Source of the DNA: Rhodococcus ruber
GTDB lineage: Bacteria; Actinomycetota; Actinomycetes; Mycobacteriales; Mycobacteriaceae
Length of the DNA stretch: 64,000 nt
Assembly (NCBI RefSeq): GCF_027270735.1
Contig: NZ_JAPWIJ010000010.1
Coordinates: 186,001-250,000 of the forward strand
Direction of reading: 5' to 3'
Shown: piece after piece, positions 20,201 to 35,200 of the stretch
Layout: each line of letters begins with the position of its first letter
Numbering within the stretch: position 1 is the stretch's first letter
Translations under genes and position numbers: made by a program
Notes under the pieces: generated by a model
What the model saw: only the letters and a program-made list of their open reading frames with translations
Told to the model about the DNA's origin: nothing
Databases searched by the model: none

Positions 20201-23200
20201 ACTCGTCTCGCAGCCAGTTCAGCTGATTGACGATTGCGGCGTGCGGTACCGCGACACCCTTGGGTCGTCCGGTGGAACCAGACGTGAAGATGATGTACGC
20301 GATGTTGTCTCCGGACAACGGCGCGATGCGTTCCTCGGACTGCAACGGCTCCGCCGAATATCCCGACAGATCTACCTCGGAAATATCGAGAACAGTTACC
20401 GCAGCAGCAATCTCGTTCTCCTCGTCGCCTCGACCCGACACCAGGACACACAGAGGTGCTGCAGTGGCCAGTACGAATGCGTTTCGGTCGGCAGGCTGGT
20501 CCGGATCTATCGGCACGTATGCGCCACCGGCCATCGAGATCGCGTACATCCCGACGAGCAGGTCGACGGACCTACGTATCGCCAGTCCGACGCGTACTTC
20601 CGGGCCGACTCCCACCGATACGAGGTGGCGGGCCAGACGCGAGACCCGATCCGAGAATTCGGCATAGGTCACCGTGCCGTTGTCGTGCTCGAGCGCCACC
20701 GCGTGCGGATCGGCCGTAGCCGACTCGATGAAGAGATCTATGAGCGTCGCGTTGCCCTCGACCTCACGAGAGGTGTCGTTCCAGCCCTCGACGATGGTCG
20801 TGCGCTCGCCCTCGAGCAACAACTCGAGGTCACCGATCGGTGTGGTCGGGGATGCGATGAGTGACGCCGTCAGGTTCTGGAAGCGATCCACGATGGAGCG
20901 CGCAGTCCGATCGTCGAACAAGTCCGTGGCGTACGTCAGCATGGCACCGAAGCCGCCGCCGGCTTCGCTTTCGTCCGCTTCGCCGTCGGACACGATGAGG
21001 TGAAGATCGAACTGTGAATTCCCGGATTCGGTATCGAGTGCCGAGATCTCCAGCCCGTCGAGCTCGAACTCGCGCCGGGCGAAGTTCTGGAACGAGAATC
21101 CCACTTGGAACAGCGGATGCCGAGCCGTCGACCGGGTCGGGTTGACCACCTCGACCAGCCGCTCGAACGGGATGTCCGAGTGTGCGAATGCCTGCAGATC
21201 TGCTTCTCGAGCCGCGTCGAGAACATCCTCGAACGTCGAGTCCGCCGAGACGTCGAGCCGAAGGACGAGAGTGTTGACGAACATACCGATCACGTTCTCG
21301 ATCTCGGCTTCACCCCGTCCGGCGATCGGAGTTCCGACGGTGATGTCCGAAGACCCGGAAATCCGCGCCAACAGCACGGCGAACGCCGCATGTACTGCCA
21401 TGAAGACAGTGGCGTTGTGCGCACGTGCCACGGCCTGCAGTCGGTCTCGAGTCGCACTGTCGATCTCGAAATCGATTCGAGAACCACGGAACGTCTGATG
21501 CGCCGGGCGTGGTCGATCGAGCGGCAGGTCGATCTGCTCGGGCAGATCGGTCAACGCCTCGGACCAGTACTGAATCTGCTGCGCAGCAACCGATTCGGCG
21601 TCGTCCTCGGACCCGAGGATCTGGCGCTGCCACAGTGCGTAGTCGGCGTACTGCACCGGCAGTGGTGCCCACTCCGGATCGCCGCCTCTGGTACGCGCGG
21701 CATACGCGGTCATCACATCGGTCGACAGCGGCATCATCGACAGACCGTCCGCGCTGATGTGATGAACGACAATGCCGAGTACGAACTCGCGGTCGGAGAC
21801 CCGGAACAGTGTGGTCTTCAACGGAATACGAGCGGTGACATCGAAAGTTGTCGCCAGCAGTTCCAGCACCCGCGCGGTCACTGACTCGGCGTCGGTGTCG
21901 ACGACACCGAGCGTGGTGGATATCTCGGACATCGGAACGACGACCTGGTGCGGGCCCTCCGGCGAATCCGGATAGACGGACCGCAGCGATTCGTGGCGCT
22001 CGATGACGTCGGAGATCGCCTGCGCGAGTGCCTCCACATCCAGTTCACCGCTCATCCGCAACGCGAACGGAATGTTGTACGCGGTAGAGGAAGGATCGAA
22101 GCGGTTGAGGAACCACATGCGCTGCTGGGCGAGCGACAGCGGGACACGATCGGGTCGCGGCTGCGCGACGAGCGGAGCCCTGCTGCCGGAGCCCGAACTC
22201 TGCTCGACGCGTACCGCCAGAGCTGCCACCGACGAGGCCTCGAACAAGGCGCGAACCGGCACCGTCGTCTCCAACGCGGTTCCCAGCCTGGACACGACCT
22301 GTGTCGCTACCAGAGAGTTTCCGCCGAGCTCGAAGAAGTCGTCGTCGAGACCGACTCGGTCCACTCCGAGAACCTCCGCGAACACACGAGCGACGATCTC
22401 CTCGATCGGCGTCGTCGGCGAGCGGAACTCGCGGATCTGCGCTGCGGGTTGCGGCAGTGCGCGTCGGTCCAACTTTCCGTTCACTGTCAACGGAATTGCG
22501 TCGAGAACGACGAATGCCGAGGGCACCATGTAGTCGGGCAGGTTCGCGGCGACCGTGCGACGCACGGTGTCCAGATCGACGGCCGAAGCGGCCCCCGGAA
22601 CGATGTACGCCACCAGCCGCAACGCGCCGGGAACGTCCTCGCGAACGATCACTGCCGCCTGGCCGACCGTAGGCGCGGCAGCAACGGTGGATTCGACTTC
22701 ACCGAGCTCGATACGGAATCCGCGAATCTTCACCTGATCGTCGGCGCGACCGACGAACTCGAGTTCCCCGGCCGTGGACCAACGCGCCACGTCACCCGTC
22801 CGGTACAACACAGAGCCGTCGCGTGCGAACGGATCGGCAACGAAGCGCGTGGCACTGAGCCCGGCTCGACCGAGGTAGCCGCGTGCGACCTGACCGCCCG
22901 AGACGTACATTTCCCCCGGCACGCCGGCTGGTACCAGATTGAGTCGACCGTCCAGAACGTAGACCGACAGGCCCGAGATCGCCCGGCCCACCAGTGAACC
23001 CGTCGCCTCCGCAGCCGACGTGGCGTCCACCACTCGATGCGAGACGTGCACGGTCGTCTCGGTGATGCCGTACATGTTGACCAGGACGGGAGCTGTGTCA
23101 CCGTGTCGAGCGAACCACCCGGCCAGACGTCGAAGCTCCAATGCCTCGCCGCCGAAGACGATGTAGCGCAACGCATAATCCGCAGCACCACCGGTGCGGT

Positions 23201-26200
23201 CGACCTCGTCGAACTGATAGAACGCGGACGGCGTCTGGTTGAACACCGTCACTCGTTCACGGACGAGCAGTTCACGCAGTGCTTCCGGCGATCGAGACGT
23301 GAAGTAGTCCACCACGACGACGCTGCCGCCGGTGGTCAGCGGTCCCCACAGTTCCCAGACCGAGAAGTCGAAGGCGAACGAGTGGAACAGAGTCCACACG
23401 TCGTCGGGACCGAACTGGAAACTGCGCTGGGTGTTGGCCAACAGACGCACGACGTTGCGGTGTGGAATCACCACGCCCTTGGGCTTTCCCGTGGAGCCCG
23501 ATGTGTAGATCACGTACGCCACGTTTGCCGCAGTCGCCTGCACGCCGAGCTCGGCCGATGCCAGCGGCCGACCGTCCGCTTCGACGGTCGAATCGATCTC
23601 GATCCGCGGCAGACCCGTCGGCAGCTCCACCTCGACGCCGGACCACGTCAGTACGGCGGCCGGTTGCGCGTCGGTCAGCACGAATTCGATTCGCTCGGCT
23701 GGGTACGACGGATCGATCGGCACGTAGCCGCCACCCGCCTTCAGCACGGCGAGAAGTCCGATCACGAGTTCCGATGTTCGCGGAAGCACAACTGCAACGA
23801 GCGATTCCGGTCCGACACCGACGGCAAGCAACCGCCGCGCCAGTGCATTCGATGCCTCGTCGACCTGTCGGTAGGTCAGGACAGAACCGTCGTGCACCAC
23901 CGCGGTGTCGTCGGGTGCCGCTGCCGCCCTCTCGGCGAACAGATCCACCAGGGTCGAGGGGACATCGTCGACCGGCTCCGAGCTCGCCGCAAATTCCAGC
24001 AACTGCGCCCGCTCGGACGTGTCGACCAACTCGATGTCGCCGATGGTCTGCGCTGGATCGTGCGCGACCGACTCGAGCACCTGCACCAGTCGATCACCGA
24101 ATCCTGCGACCGTCTCGCGATCGAAAAGCTCTGTCGCGTAAGCGATTTCAACCCAGATTCCCTGGGAATCCGGAGACTCGACGAAGGTGAACTGCAGATC
24201 GAACTTCGCCGTGGCAACCGGCAGATCGACCGGGCTCACGTTGAGACCCGCCAGTTCGATCTCGGTCTGCTGCATGTTCTGGAACGACAGTACGACCTGA
24301 GCGAGCGGATGACGCGCCGCCGAACGACCGGGATCGAGTGCCTCGACCAGACGCTCGAACGGAATGTCCGCGTTCGCGAAAGCCGAGAGGTCGACCTCCC
24401 TGGTGTGCGCGAGAAGGTCGTCGAAACCGATGTCCCCCCGTACCGAAGTCCGCAGTACCAGCGTGTTGACGAACATTCCGATGACGGCGTCCAGCGCCTC
24501 GTCGCCGCGACCGGCGACGGGTGTGCCGATCACGATGTCGTCGGTTCCGGACATCCTGGCGAGCAGCACGGACAGAGCCGAATGAACCACCATGAACAGC
24601 GACGAACTGTGGGTGCGGGCCAATTCGTCCAACCGCGCGTGCAGCGGCGCGCCGATGGAGAACGACACACTCGCGCCTCTGTTGGACGCGACGTCCGGGC
24701 GCGGCCGATCGGTGGGGAAAGTCAGCTCCTCGGGTGAATCATCGAGCGCTGCAATCCAGTGGTCGGCTTGTTGCGCGAGCAGAGACCGCGGATCTTCGGG
24801 AGAACCCAGCACCTCTCGCTGCCACAACGTGTAGTCGACGTACTGCACGGAAAGCGGATCCCAACCGGGTTCGGCATCGGCGGACCGCGCCAGGTAGGCG
24901 GTCATCACATCTCGGGCCAGTGGACCCATCGAGAACCCGTCGGCCGAGATGTGGTGGACCACGACGGTGAGCACATGCTGCGTCGGTGTGACTCGGAAGA
25001 GCCTGGCGCGCAACGGAACTTCGGACGACACGTCGAAGCCCTCCATCACCACGTCTTCGATGACCGAGTGGATCTCGGCGGCCTCGATCGATAGCGGCTC
25101 GAGAGTGATGGCCACGTCCGTGCTCGACAGAACCACCTGGCTGGGAACGCCGTCGTTCGCCGGGTACACGGTGCGCAGGGACTCGTGGCGCTCGATCAGG
25201 TCGGCAATCGCACGTGTCAGCGCAGTCGTGTCGAGAGTGCCGTTCAACGTCAACGCGACCGGCAGGTTGTTCGCAGCAGACGAGGTGTCGAACTGGTTGA
25301 GGAACCACATCCGGCGTTGCGCCAAGGACAACGGCACGACCGCCGGACGCACCTGACGGGTCAGTGCCTGCCGCGCTCCAGCACCGACCTTCGATTCGAT
25401 GCGCGCGGCGAGTGCGGACACGGTCGGTGCCTCGAACAGTGCCCGAATGGGCACGGCCGTGTCGAGTGCAGCGCCGAGACGAGCCGCGACCTGAGTGGCG
25501 ATCAGCGAATTTCCACCGAGTAGGAAGAACCCGTCGTCTGCACCGACCCGGTCGACACCGAGCACGTCTGCGAACACCGAGGCGACGATCTCCTCGACCG
25601 GCGTCGACGGCATTCTGAATGCCTTGGCCTCGAACACCGGTTCCGGCAGTGCCTTACGGTCCAGCTTGCCGGACGAATTGAGGGGGAATTGAGACAGAAT
25701 CACAATTGCCGCGGGCACCATGTAGCTCGGCAGCGCAGCCGAGACGTGCGCCGTGAGTGTCGCCGGCTCTGCCGCGGCACCCGGCACCGGCACCACGTAT
25801 CCGACGAGTTGCTCGCCGGTCGTGGTTGCGGCCACGACCGCGCTCGCCTGGCTGACGTCGGGATGCGACAGCAGCGCCGTTTCGATCTCACCGAGTTCGA
25901 TTCGCTGACCTCGGAACTTGACCTGGAAGTCGGTACGGCCGATGTATTCGACGACGTTCGTTCCGTCGCTTCGCCACCGAACCAGGTCTCCGGTTCGGTA
26001 CATCCGTTGTCCGGCCGGACCGAACGGGTCTGCGACGAAGCGATCCGATGTCAGATCGACTCGGCCCAGGTAACCGTTGGCGAGTTGTACGCCCGCCAGG
26101 TAGAGCTCACCTGCAACGCCAGGGGCGACGGGATGCAGTCGGCCGTCCAGTATGTGCAGGCGAACGTTCCACTCGGGACGGCCGATCGGTACGACCGCGG

Positions 26201-29200
26201 TGTCACTGTCTCCGGTGTGCCAATAGGTGACCGACACAGCGGCTTCGGTCGGACCGTACAGGTTGTGCAGTTCGGCTCCGGTGGAGGCACGGAACTCGGC
26301 GGCACTCTCCGGTGGCAGCGCCTCGCCGATCGCGAACACGTCCCGAAGTGTTCGGCATCTGTCGGGACTCGTGTTGGCTGCGAACACCGTCAGCATGGAC
26401 GGTACGAAGTCGGTCAGGGTGACCGACTGGGCCGCGATCGTGTCGGAGACGTAGCCGGCATCTCGGTGGCCGTCCGGCGTGGCAACCACCAACCGCGCAC
26501 CCGCCAACAGTGGGATGAAGAAACCCCAGAGCGAGACGTCGAACGTGGTGGCCGTCTTCTGCAGGTAGACGTCGTTCTCGGTCACGTCGTACTCGTGCAG
26601 CATCCAGAGCATCTGGTTCGCCACGGCGCGGTGACTGACCGACACGCCCTTGGGCTTTCCTGTCGAACCCGAGGTGAAGATGACGTAGGCGGTGTTCGAC
26701 GGCGTCAGAGATCCACGCCGCTCGGCGTCGACGATCCGCGCGTTCGACACCGAAGTCAGATCGAGATCGGTGACATCGACCAGGCGGTGTCCGGACGGGA
26801 GGTTTGCGGAGTCGGCGACCGACGTCAGGACCATGGTGGGCCTGGCTATGTCGAGAATGTGCTCGATGCGGCCGGTGGGGTATTCCGGGTCGATCGGCAC
26901 GAACGCGCCTCCCGCCTCCAACACTGCGTACATGCTCACGACCAGGTCGACCGAACGTCGCAGCGACAATGCCACGAGCGATTCGGGTCCGACGCCTGCA
27001 TCGATCAGATATCTCGCCAAGCGCAGCACCCTGCTGTCGAACTCGCGATAGGTGAGGGACTCACCTTCGAAGACGAGTGCGACACGATCGGCGGAACGCT
27101 GCACCGAATCGTCGAACAGCGCAACAAGAGTCGAGCGGTCGTCGGAAATCGGGTGTTCGGTCGTCCAACGACGATCCGTCAGCGCCCTCTTCTCTCCGCC
27201 CGTGAGCAGATCGATGTCCCCTACGACAACACCTGCGTCGTCGACTACAGCACCGAGCAGTGTGACGAAGCGTTGCCCCAGCAACTCGACCGTCGACTCG
27301 TCGAAGAGATCGGTCGCATAAGTGACTTCCACCGACATTCCGTCAGCGGAACCATCCGATGTGAATGCCTCGACGAAGGTGAACTGCAGATCGAACAGCG
27401 ACACCACGGCATCGAACTCGACGCCCGACACGGACAACCCTGGAAGCTGCAGATCATTCTGGCGAAGGTTCTGGAAGGCCACCACGACCTGAACCAGAGG
27501 GTGACGCCCCGCGGAACGAGTCGGGTTGAGAATCTCGACCAGCCGCTCGAACGGGATATCGACGTGCGCGAACGCCGACAGGTCCACCTCACGAACAGAA
27601 CGAACTACGTCGTCGAACGACGCGGAGCTGTCGATCTCGGACCGAAGCACCAGCGTATTGACGAACATGCCGACCAGGTCGTCGAGGGCGGCCTCGCCGC
27701 GACCGGCCACCGGGGTTCCGATGACGATGTCCGATTCGTTCGACAAGCGGGACAACAACACGGCCAGTGCACTGTGCACGACCATGAACAGCGACGCGTT
27801 GTCGCGACGCGCCACGGTCGACAGGCCCTGATGAAGTTCTCTGGAAATGGAGAACACCACGCGTGCACCGGAATTCGACGCCACCAGCGGCCGGACCCGG
27901 TCGGTCGGCAGGTTCGACTGATCCGGCAGACCTGCCAGCGCGGTCGACCAGTAGGCGATCTGCTCGGCTGCAACGGATTCCGGATCGGTTTCGGAACCGA
28001 GGACCTCACGCTGCCACAGGCTGTAGTCGGCGTACGAGACTTCGAGACGGTTCCAGTTCGGCACCGAGTTCATCGACCGAGCGGCATACGCGGTCATCAC
28101 ATCGCGCGTCAGCGGGCCCATCGAGAATCCATCGGCCGCAATGTGGTGAACGACGAAGACGAGCAGGTGCTCGGTGGGGCTGATCTCGAAAAGACGAGTG
28201 CGGAAGGGCAATTCGGTCGACAGGTCGAAACCGGCCGAGGCCAACTCGTGCAAGGTGTCGGCCACCTCGCCTGCCCCGATCTCGATCGGCAGCAGTGCCG
28301 GGCTCGCCTCGTCGACCGAGAGAACCACCTGATGTGCGGTCCCATCGGTTTCCGGATACACCGTGCGCAGCGACTCGTGGCGCGCGACCACATCCGCAAC
28401 CGCAACCTGCATCGCTCGTCGATCCAGCAATCCGGACAGTCGAACGGCTACCGGAATGTTGCTCGCACCCGATTCGGTGTCGAACTTGTTCAGGAACCAC
28501 ATGCGCTGCTGAGCAGGCGACAACGGAATGTGCTCCGGGCGTTCCCGAACACCGAGCGCCGGCCTGCTTCCGGTGGCCACGAGGGTGCCGAGTCGGACTG
28601 CAAGAGCACCGACGGTCGAGGCGTCGAACAGTTCCCGCACCGCGATGCGGGTATCCAGGGCGACGCCCAGCCTGGACACCAATTGCGTTGCAATCAGTGA
28701 GTTTCCACCGAGCTCGAAGAAGTCGTCGTCCAGACCGACACGTTCGACGCCGAGCACCTGAGCGAAAACCTCGGCCACGGTACGTTCGATGTCGTTCGTC
28801 GGTTCCCGGTACTCGGTGACCGCGATCTCCGGATCGGGCAGAACCTTGCGATCGAGCTTTCCGGTCGCGCCGAGCGGAAATTCTTCGAGCACGATGAGAG
28901 TCGACGGCACCATGTATTCCGCCAGTCGTGACCGAACTGCGGCCAATACGGCTCCGGTGTCCACGGAGGCACCGGACGGTACGACGTACCCGACGAGCTG
29001 CTCGCGGCGCACGACGACGACCGCCTGGGAGATCGAACGCTGCGCCAACAGTGCCGATTCGATCTCGCCGAGTTCGATGCGCAGGCCGCGAAGCTTGACC
29101 TGAAAGTCGGAACGTCCGACGTATTCCAGTTCGCCGTGCCGGTTCCACCGCACGACGTCGCCGGTGCGGTAGAGACGAGCTCCGCCCGTCGCGAACGGAT

Positions 29201-32200
29201 GCGCCACGAATCGATCCGCGGTCAGATCAGGGCGACCGACGTAGCCACGAGCCAACTGTGTACCCGCCAGATAGAGCTCACCAGCGACTCCGACGGGAGC
29301 GGGATTCAGTCGCGAATCCAGCACGTAGACGGCGGTGTTCCACACCGGAGCACCGATCGGCATGACATCCGAGTCTTCGTCCGTCACAGCGTGATACGTG
29401 ACATCGACCGCAGCCTCTGTCGGACCGTACAGGTTGTGCAACTCCACTCCCGCGATTGCCCGCCGCAGCGAGCGGGCAGTGGTGGGAGCCAGCGCCTCAC
29501 CGGATGCGAACACCAACCGCAGCGAGGCACCCGAAGCTCGGCGTCGCTCCACCTCGGGTACGAACACAGACATCATCGACGGCACGAAGTGCACCACCGA
29601 AACGTGCTCACGAGCGATGACATCGAGCAGATACAGCGCATCCCGATGCCCATCCGGCACCGCGATGGCCACCGACGCCCCGTTCTGCAGGGCCCAGAAG
29701 AACTCCCACACCGATACGTCGAAGGTCGACGGAGTCTTCTGCAGCACCACGTCATCGGCACTCAACCGGTACTCGTGCTGCATCCACAACAGTCGGTTGA
29801 CTATCGCTTCGTGCGACACCCCAACGCCTTTGGGTCTGCCTGTCGATCCGGACGTGAAGATCACATAGGCAATGTTCGAGGGCCGTAGCGGGGCGATTCG
29901 ATCGGCATCGGTCAGCGGAGCCGACGACAGCGACGACACGTCGAGTGTGTCGATGTCGATCGTTTCGACTCCGGCGAAGTCCACATGATCGCGCGTGATG
30001 GACAGCACCCGAACCGGTGCCGCCGTGGCCACGATGTACTCGTTTCGGTCGGCCGGCTGCTTCGGGTCGATCGGAACGTAACCCGCCCCCGCCTTGACGA
30101 TCGCATACATGCCGACGAACAGGTCGAGGCTTCGACCGACAGCGAGTCCGACGAGGGAGTCGGGCTCGACTCCGATCGATATCAGATGGCGCGCAAGGCG
30201 ATTGGCTCTTGCCGCGAACTCCGCATACGTCAGCCGCTCGCCCTCGAACACCAGCGCCGGTGCATCGGGAGTCTCGGCGACCTGACGGTCGAACAGGTCG
30301 ACGAGCGTCATCTGCTTCGGCACGTCGTGTTCGGTGTGGTTCCACGCCGTCACCACTCGCGCGCGCTCACCGTCGTCGAGAAGATCGATGTCACCCACCG
30401 ACACCGACGGATCGGCCACCACCGCGGTGAGCATCCGCACGAAACGATCGGAGAATCCGCGCACCGTCTCCGCATCGAACAGGTCGGTCGCGTACGTCAA
30501 CTCGGCGGCCATGCCCTGTCCGCGCCCGTCCACTCCGATCGACTCGGTGACGGTCAACTGCAGATCGAACTTTGCCACCTCCGCGTCGAGCGCGACGCTG
30601 TCCACCGACAGACCTGGCAGGTCCACGTGCGTACGGGTGAGGTTCTCGAACGAGAGCATCACCTGGAAGAGCGGATGCCGCGCCTGCGAACGCGACGGAT
30701 TCAGCACCTCGACCAAGCGCTCGAACGGAAGATCGGCATGCCCGAACGCACCGAGCGCCACTTCTCTCGCACGCCCGATCTGCTCCGAGAACGTGCGACC
30801 CGCTTCGATATCGGTACGCAGTACGAGCGTGTTGACGAACATGCCGACCACGTCGTCGAGGGCTGCGTCGCCGCGACCGGCGACCGGGGTGCCGATCGCA
30901 ATGTCCTCGGTGCCCGAGAGGCGCGCGAGCAACACTGCAAGTGCCGCATGGACGACCATGAACAGTGAAGCGTTGTGTGTGTGGGCCAGCGCAGAGAGGC
31001 CGCGATGGACCTCGGCCGGCACCTCGAAGCGTATCGACGAACCCTGGTAGGACTGGCGATTCGGGCGAGGCCGGTCGGTCGGCAGATCGAGCTGATCCGG
31101 CAACCCGGCCAGCATCTGAGCCCAGTAGTCGACCTGGCCGGAGATCAGCGATTGCGGATCGTCCTCCGATCCGAGGACCGAGCGCTGCCACAGGCTGTAG
31201 TCGGCGTACTGGACCTCCAACGGCATCCATGCCGGGTTCTCCCAGGCAGTTCGCGAGGCGTACGCGATCATGATGTCGCGCGCCAGCGGTCCCATGGACC
31301 AGCCGTCGGCCGAAATGTGGTGCACCACCATGGCGATGACGTGTTCGCGAGGGCCGATCTCGAACAGTCGGGCCTGAATCGGAACATTGACGGTCACGTC
31401 GAACGTCGTCGAGGCCAACGTGAAGACCTGCCGCTGGATGTCGGCCGCAGACGTCGGAATGGGCATCAGGTTCGGCACCGTCTGAGCGGCGTCGAGAATG
31501 GACTGCTGTGGGCCGTGGACGGTATCGGGATACACCGTGCGCAGCGACTCGTGCCGGTCGATCACGTCCATGATCGCAACCTGCAGTGCCGCGACATCGA
31601 GCTCGCCGGTCAACTTCAATGCGAACGGAATGTTGTACGCGGTGGAATCGGCGTCGAACCGGTTGAGGAACCACATTCGCTGCTGAGCCAGCGACAGCGG
31701 AATCCGCTCCGGCCGCACCGCCGCGACCAGCGCGACGCGTCCGCCCTCCCCCGCGGCCTGCTCGACCCGCACCGCAAGCAGGGCGACGGTCGATGCCTCG
31801 AACAACATGCGCACCGGCACGGTGGCATCGAGCGCCACTCCCAACCGTGAGACCACCTGTGTGGCGATCAACGAGTTACCGCCGAGCTCGAAGAAGTCGT
31901 CGTCCAGACCCACGCGCTCCACCCCGAGGACGTCCGCGAAGACGTCGGCAACGATCTCCTCGATCGGGGTCGTCGGAGCGCGGAACTCGCGCACCTCGAA
32001 CACCGGTGCCGGCAGTGCCCGGCGATCGAGCTTGCCGTTGACCGTCAGTGGAATGGCGTCGAGCACGACGAACGCCGACGGCACCATGTACTCCGGAAGT
32101 ACCTCGGCGATACCGGTTCTGATGTCTTCGATGTCGACGATCGGCCGACCCTCGACCGCAGCGGACACCACGTAGGCGACCAGTCGAGCTGCACCGGGCG

Positions 32201-35200
32201 AGTCCTCGCGAACGACGACGGCGGCCTGGGTGACGGTCGGCTGCGCAGTCACCGCCGCCTCCACCTCGCCCAGCTCGATGCGGAATCCACGAACCTTGAC
32301 CTGATCGTCGGAGCGACCGAGGTATTCGAGTTCGCCTGCGGCGTTCCACTGTGCGAGGTCACCGGTTCGGTACAACAGCGATCCGTCGTCGGCTCCCGAC
32401 GAGAAGGGGTTCGCCACGAAGCGAACCGACGTCAGTTCCCGGCGACCGAGGTAACCACGGGCCAGTTGTCCACCGGCAACGTACATTTCGCCGGGCACCC
32501 CGACCGGAACCGGATGCAGGCGGCTGTCCAGCACGAACACCCGCAGTCCGGCGATGGGCTTGCCGACCACCGACGCACTGGTCTCGACGGACGCGGCATC
32601 GAGCGCACGATAGGACACGTGCACCGTCGTCTCGGTGATGCCGTACATGTTGACCAGCTGGGGCGAACGGTGCCCGTGCCGCTCGAACCACCCGGTCAGC
32701 CGCCGTTGTTCGAGGGCTTCACCGCCGAAGATCACGTAGCGCAGTGCCAATTCGCCATGATCGGCTGCCGTGGTGCGATCGGCCTCGGAAAGCTGATAGA
32801 ACGCCGACGGCGTCTGGTTGAGCACCGTGACCTGCTCGTCGACGAGCAAGCGGTGGAACGCCTCCGGCGACCGCGAGGTGAAGTAGTCGACGACGACCAA
32901 CGTGCCGCCGTACAGCAACGGGCCCCACAGCTCCCACACCGAGAAGTCGAAGGCGTAGGAGTGGAACATCGTCCACACGTCGTCGGTGCCGAAGCCGTAG
33001 ACGGAATCGGTGTTGTCGAGCAGCCGAACGACGTTGCGATGCGGAATCATCACGCCCTTGGGACGGCCCGTCGAGCCCGAGGTGTAGATGACGTACGCGA
33101 CGTTGCCCGGTCGCAGCGGAGTCGTTCGGTCCTCGTCGGTGACGGGATCGCCGGACACCGACGACAGATCGAGAGTGTCGATATCGAGCAATGCTGCGCC
33201 GGTACGAGATTCGACGTCGGACGGCAGTTCCACTCGGTCCGAGCCTGACAAAAGAACGGTTGTGGGCCGAGCGTCGTCGAGCATGTACTCGACTCGGTCG
33301 AGTGGGTAGCTCGGGTCGACGGGTAGGTATCCACCGCCGGCCTTGATCACCGCGACGAGCGCGACGACGAGTTCCGCAGACCTCGGAAGGGCGACGGCGA
33401 CCAGGCTTTCGGGGCCGACGCCGTGGGAGATGAGAACGCGGGCAAGGCGGTTGGCGTGCGCGTCGAACTCGGCGTAGGTCATCGACGAATCACCGAAGCG
33501 CACCGCGACGCCGTCCGGGTGACGTGCGGCAGCAGCGTCGAGCAGATCCACCAGGGTCAGCTCCCGAGAGACGTCGTCTCCCGAGGCGTTCCACTGCGAT
33601 ACCACGGACCGGCGCTCCGCGGCGTCGACGATCGCGACGTCGCCGACCGGCACTGTCGCGTCGGTGGTGACCGCGTCCAGAATCGCCAGGAAGCGACGAG
33701 CGAAACTCTCGACGAGATCTGCGTCGAACAGATCTGTCGCGTACTCGAACACCGCGTCGATACCCGCGGGTGCTCCGTCGTCGAGATGCTCGGTGAGCCA
33801 CAGCTGTACGTCGAATTTGGCGATGGGGACGTCGAATTCGGCGGCTTTCGCGCGCAGACCACCGACGGTGAGTTCACGAGACATTGCCGATTCCAGCGAG
33901 ATCGCGACCTGGAACAGCGGGTGCCGTGACGTCGAACGCACCGGGTTCAGCACCTCGACGAGGCGCTCGAACGGCACGTCTGCATGTGCGAACGCGGACA
34001 GGTCCGTGTCACGAACGCGCGAGAGGAGCTCCTCGAACGTCAACGCCGGATCGACCTCGGTGCGCAGTACGAGCGTGTTGACGAACATGCCGACCAGGTC
34101 GTCGAGTGCGGGTTCTCCGCGACCGGCCACGGGGGCACCGATGGCGATGTCGGTGGTGCCGCTGAGCCGGGCGAGCAGGAGCGCGTACGCGGACTGCATG
34201 ACCATGAACAGCGAGGCGTTGTTCGCCCGGGCCAGGCTCGCCAGTGAGGCGTGCAGATGCGCCGGAACGTCGACCCGAAGCTTGCTGCCCGCGTTCGAGG
34301 ACGCCGCGGGGCGTGGCCTACTCGACGGCAGCGCCAACTGATCGGGCAGATCCTCGAGAGTCGCGCTCCAGTAAGCGATTTCGCGCGATGCCAAGGACAG
34401 CGGATCGGTCTCGGGACCGAGCACCGCTCGTTGCCAGAGCGCGTAGTCGGCGTACTGGACCTCGAGAGGCGTCCACTCGGGTGCGCGCCCCTTGACCCGG
34501 CTCGAGTACGCCACCAGCACATCTCGCGCCAGCGGACCGAACGACGCTCCGTCTGCGGCGATGTGGTGCAGCACCATCGCGAGTTCGTACTCGGTCGGTG
34601 AGATCTCGAAGAGTGCGATGCGGAACGGTGTGTCGACCGTGACGTCGAATCCCTTGGCGACCAGTTCGTGCAGGCGACCGCCGAGTTCGTCGCGTTCGAT
34701 GCGGACCGGCACAATCGTCGCCGGGGTCCGCGCCGCCGTGAGCACAACCTGTTCCGGTGAGCCGTCCACCTCGGGGTAGACGGTGCGCAGGGTCTCGTGT
34801 CGGTCGACGACGTCGGCGAATGCGGCCGACAGGGCGGCCACGTCGAGCGGCCCGGTCAGACGGACGGAGAACGGCAGGTTGTACACCGCGGTGGTGGGGT
34901 CGAAGCGGTTGAGGAACCACATACGCTGTTGCGCAGGGGAGAGTGGAATACGTTCGGGCCGTTCCCGCGACTCCAGTACCGGGGTGTCCGCCCCGAGCCG
35001 AGCCGCCGATTCGGCCCTGGCCGCCAGTGCGCCGACCGTGGGAGCTTCGAACAGCTCACGGACGCCGAGGCGAACTCCGAGAGCGCTGCCCACTCGCGTC
35101 ACCAATTGCGTGGCGATCAGAGAGTTGCCACCGAGCTCGAAGAAGTCCTCGTCCAGACCGACCTTGGAGGCACCGAGCAGATCCTCGTAGATTCCGGCGA

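Larger units (their letters stand above)
12995..33110 (-). repeat. Tandemly repeated NRPS modules, including three near-identical Thr A-domain cores
   Basis: C-A-T modules recur with a period of about 3.2 kb. The threonine A cores of modules 2 (32860..33110), 5 (23270..23520) and 8 (12995..13240) share long runs at DNA level around the VDYFTSRSPEA and MFHSxAFDFSVWELW segments. They look like duplicated or homogenised copies. Confidence 0.75.

Noticed and set aside
25689-28700. 1003-codon open frame on the plus strand across NRPS modules 3-4
   Set aside because: It is the antisense frame opposite GC-rich NRPS codons. Its composition (Arg, His, Asp, Gly) is not protein-like and similar open frames recur opposite each module.
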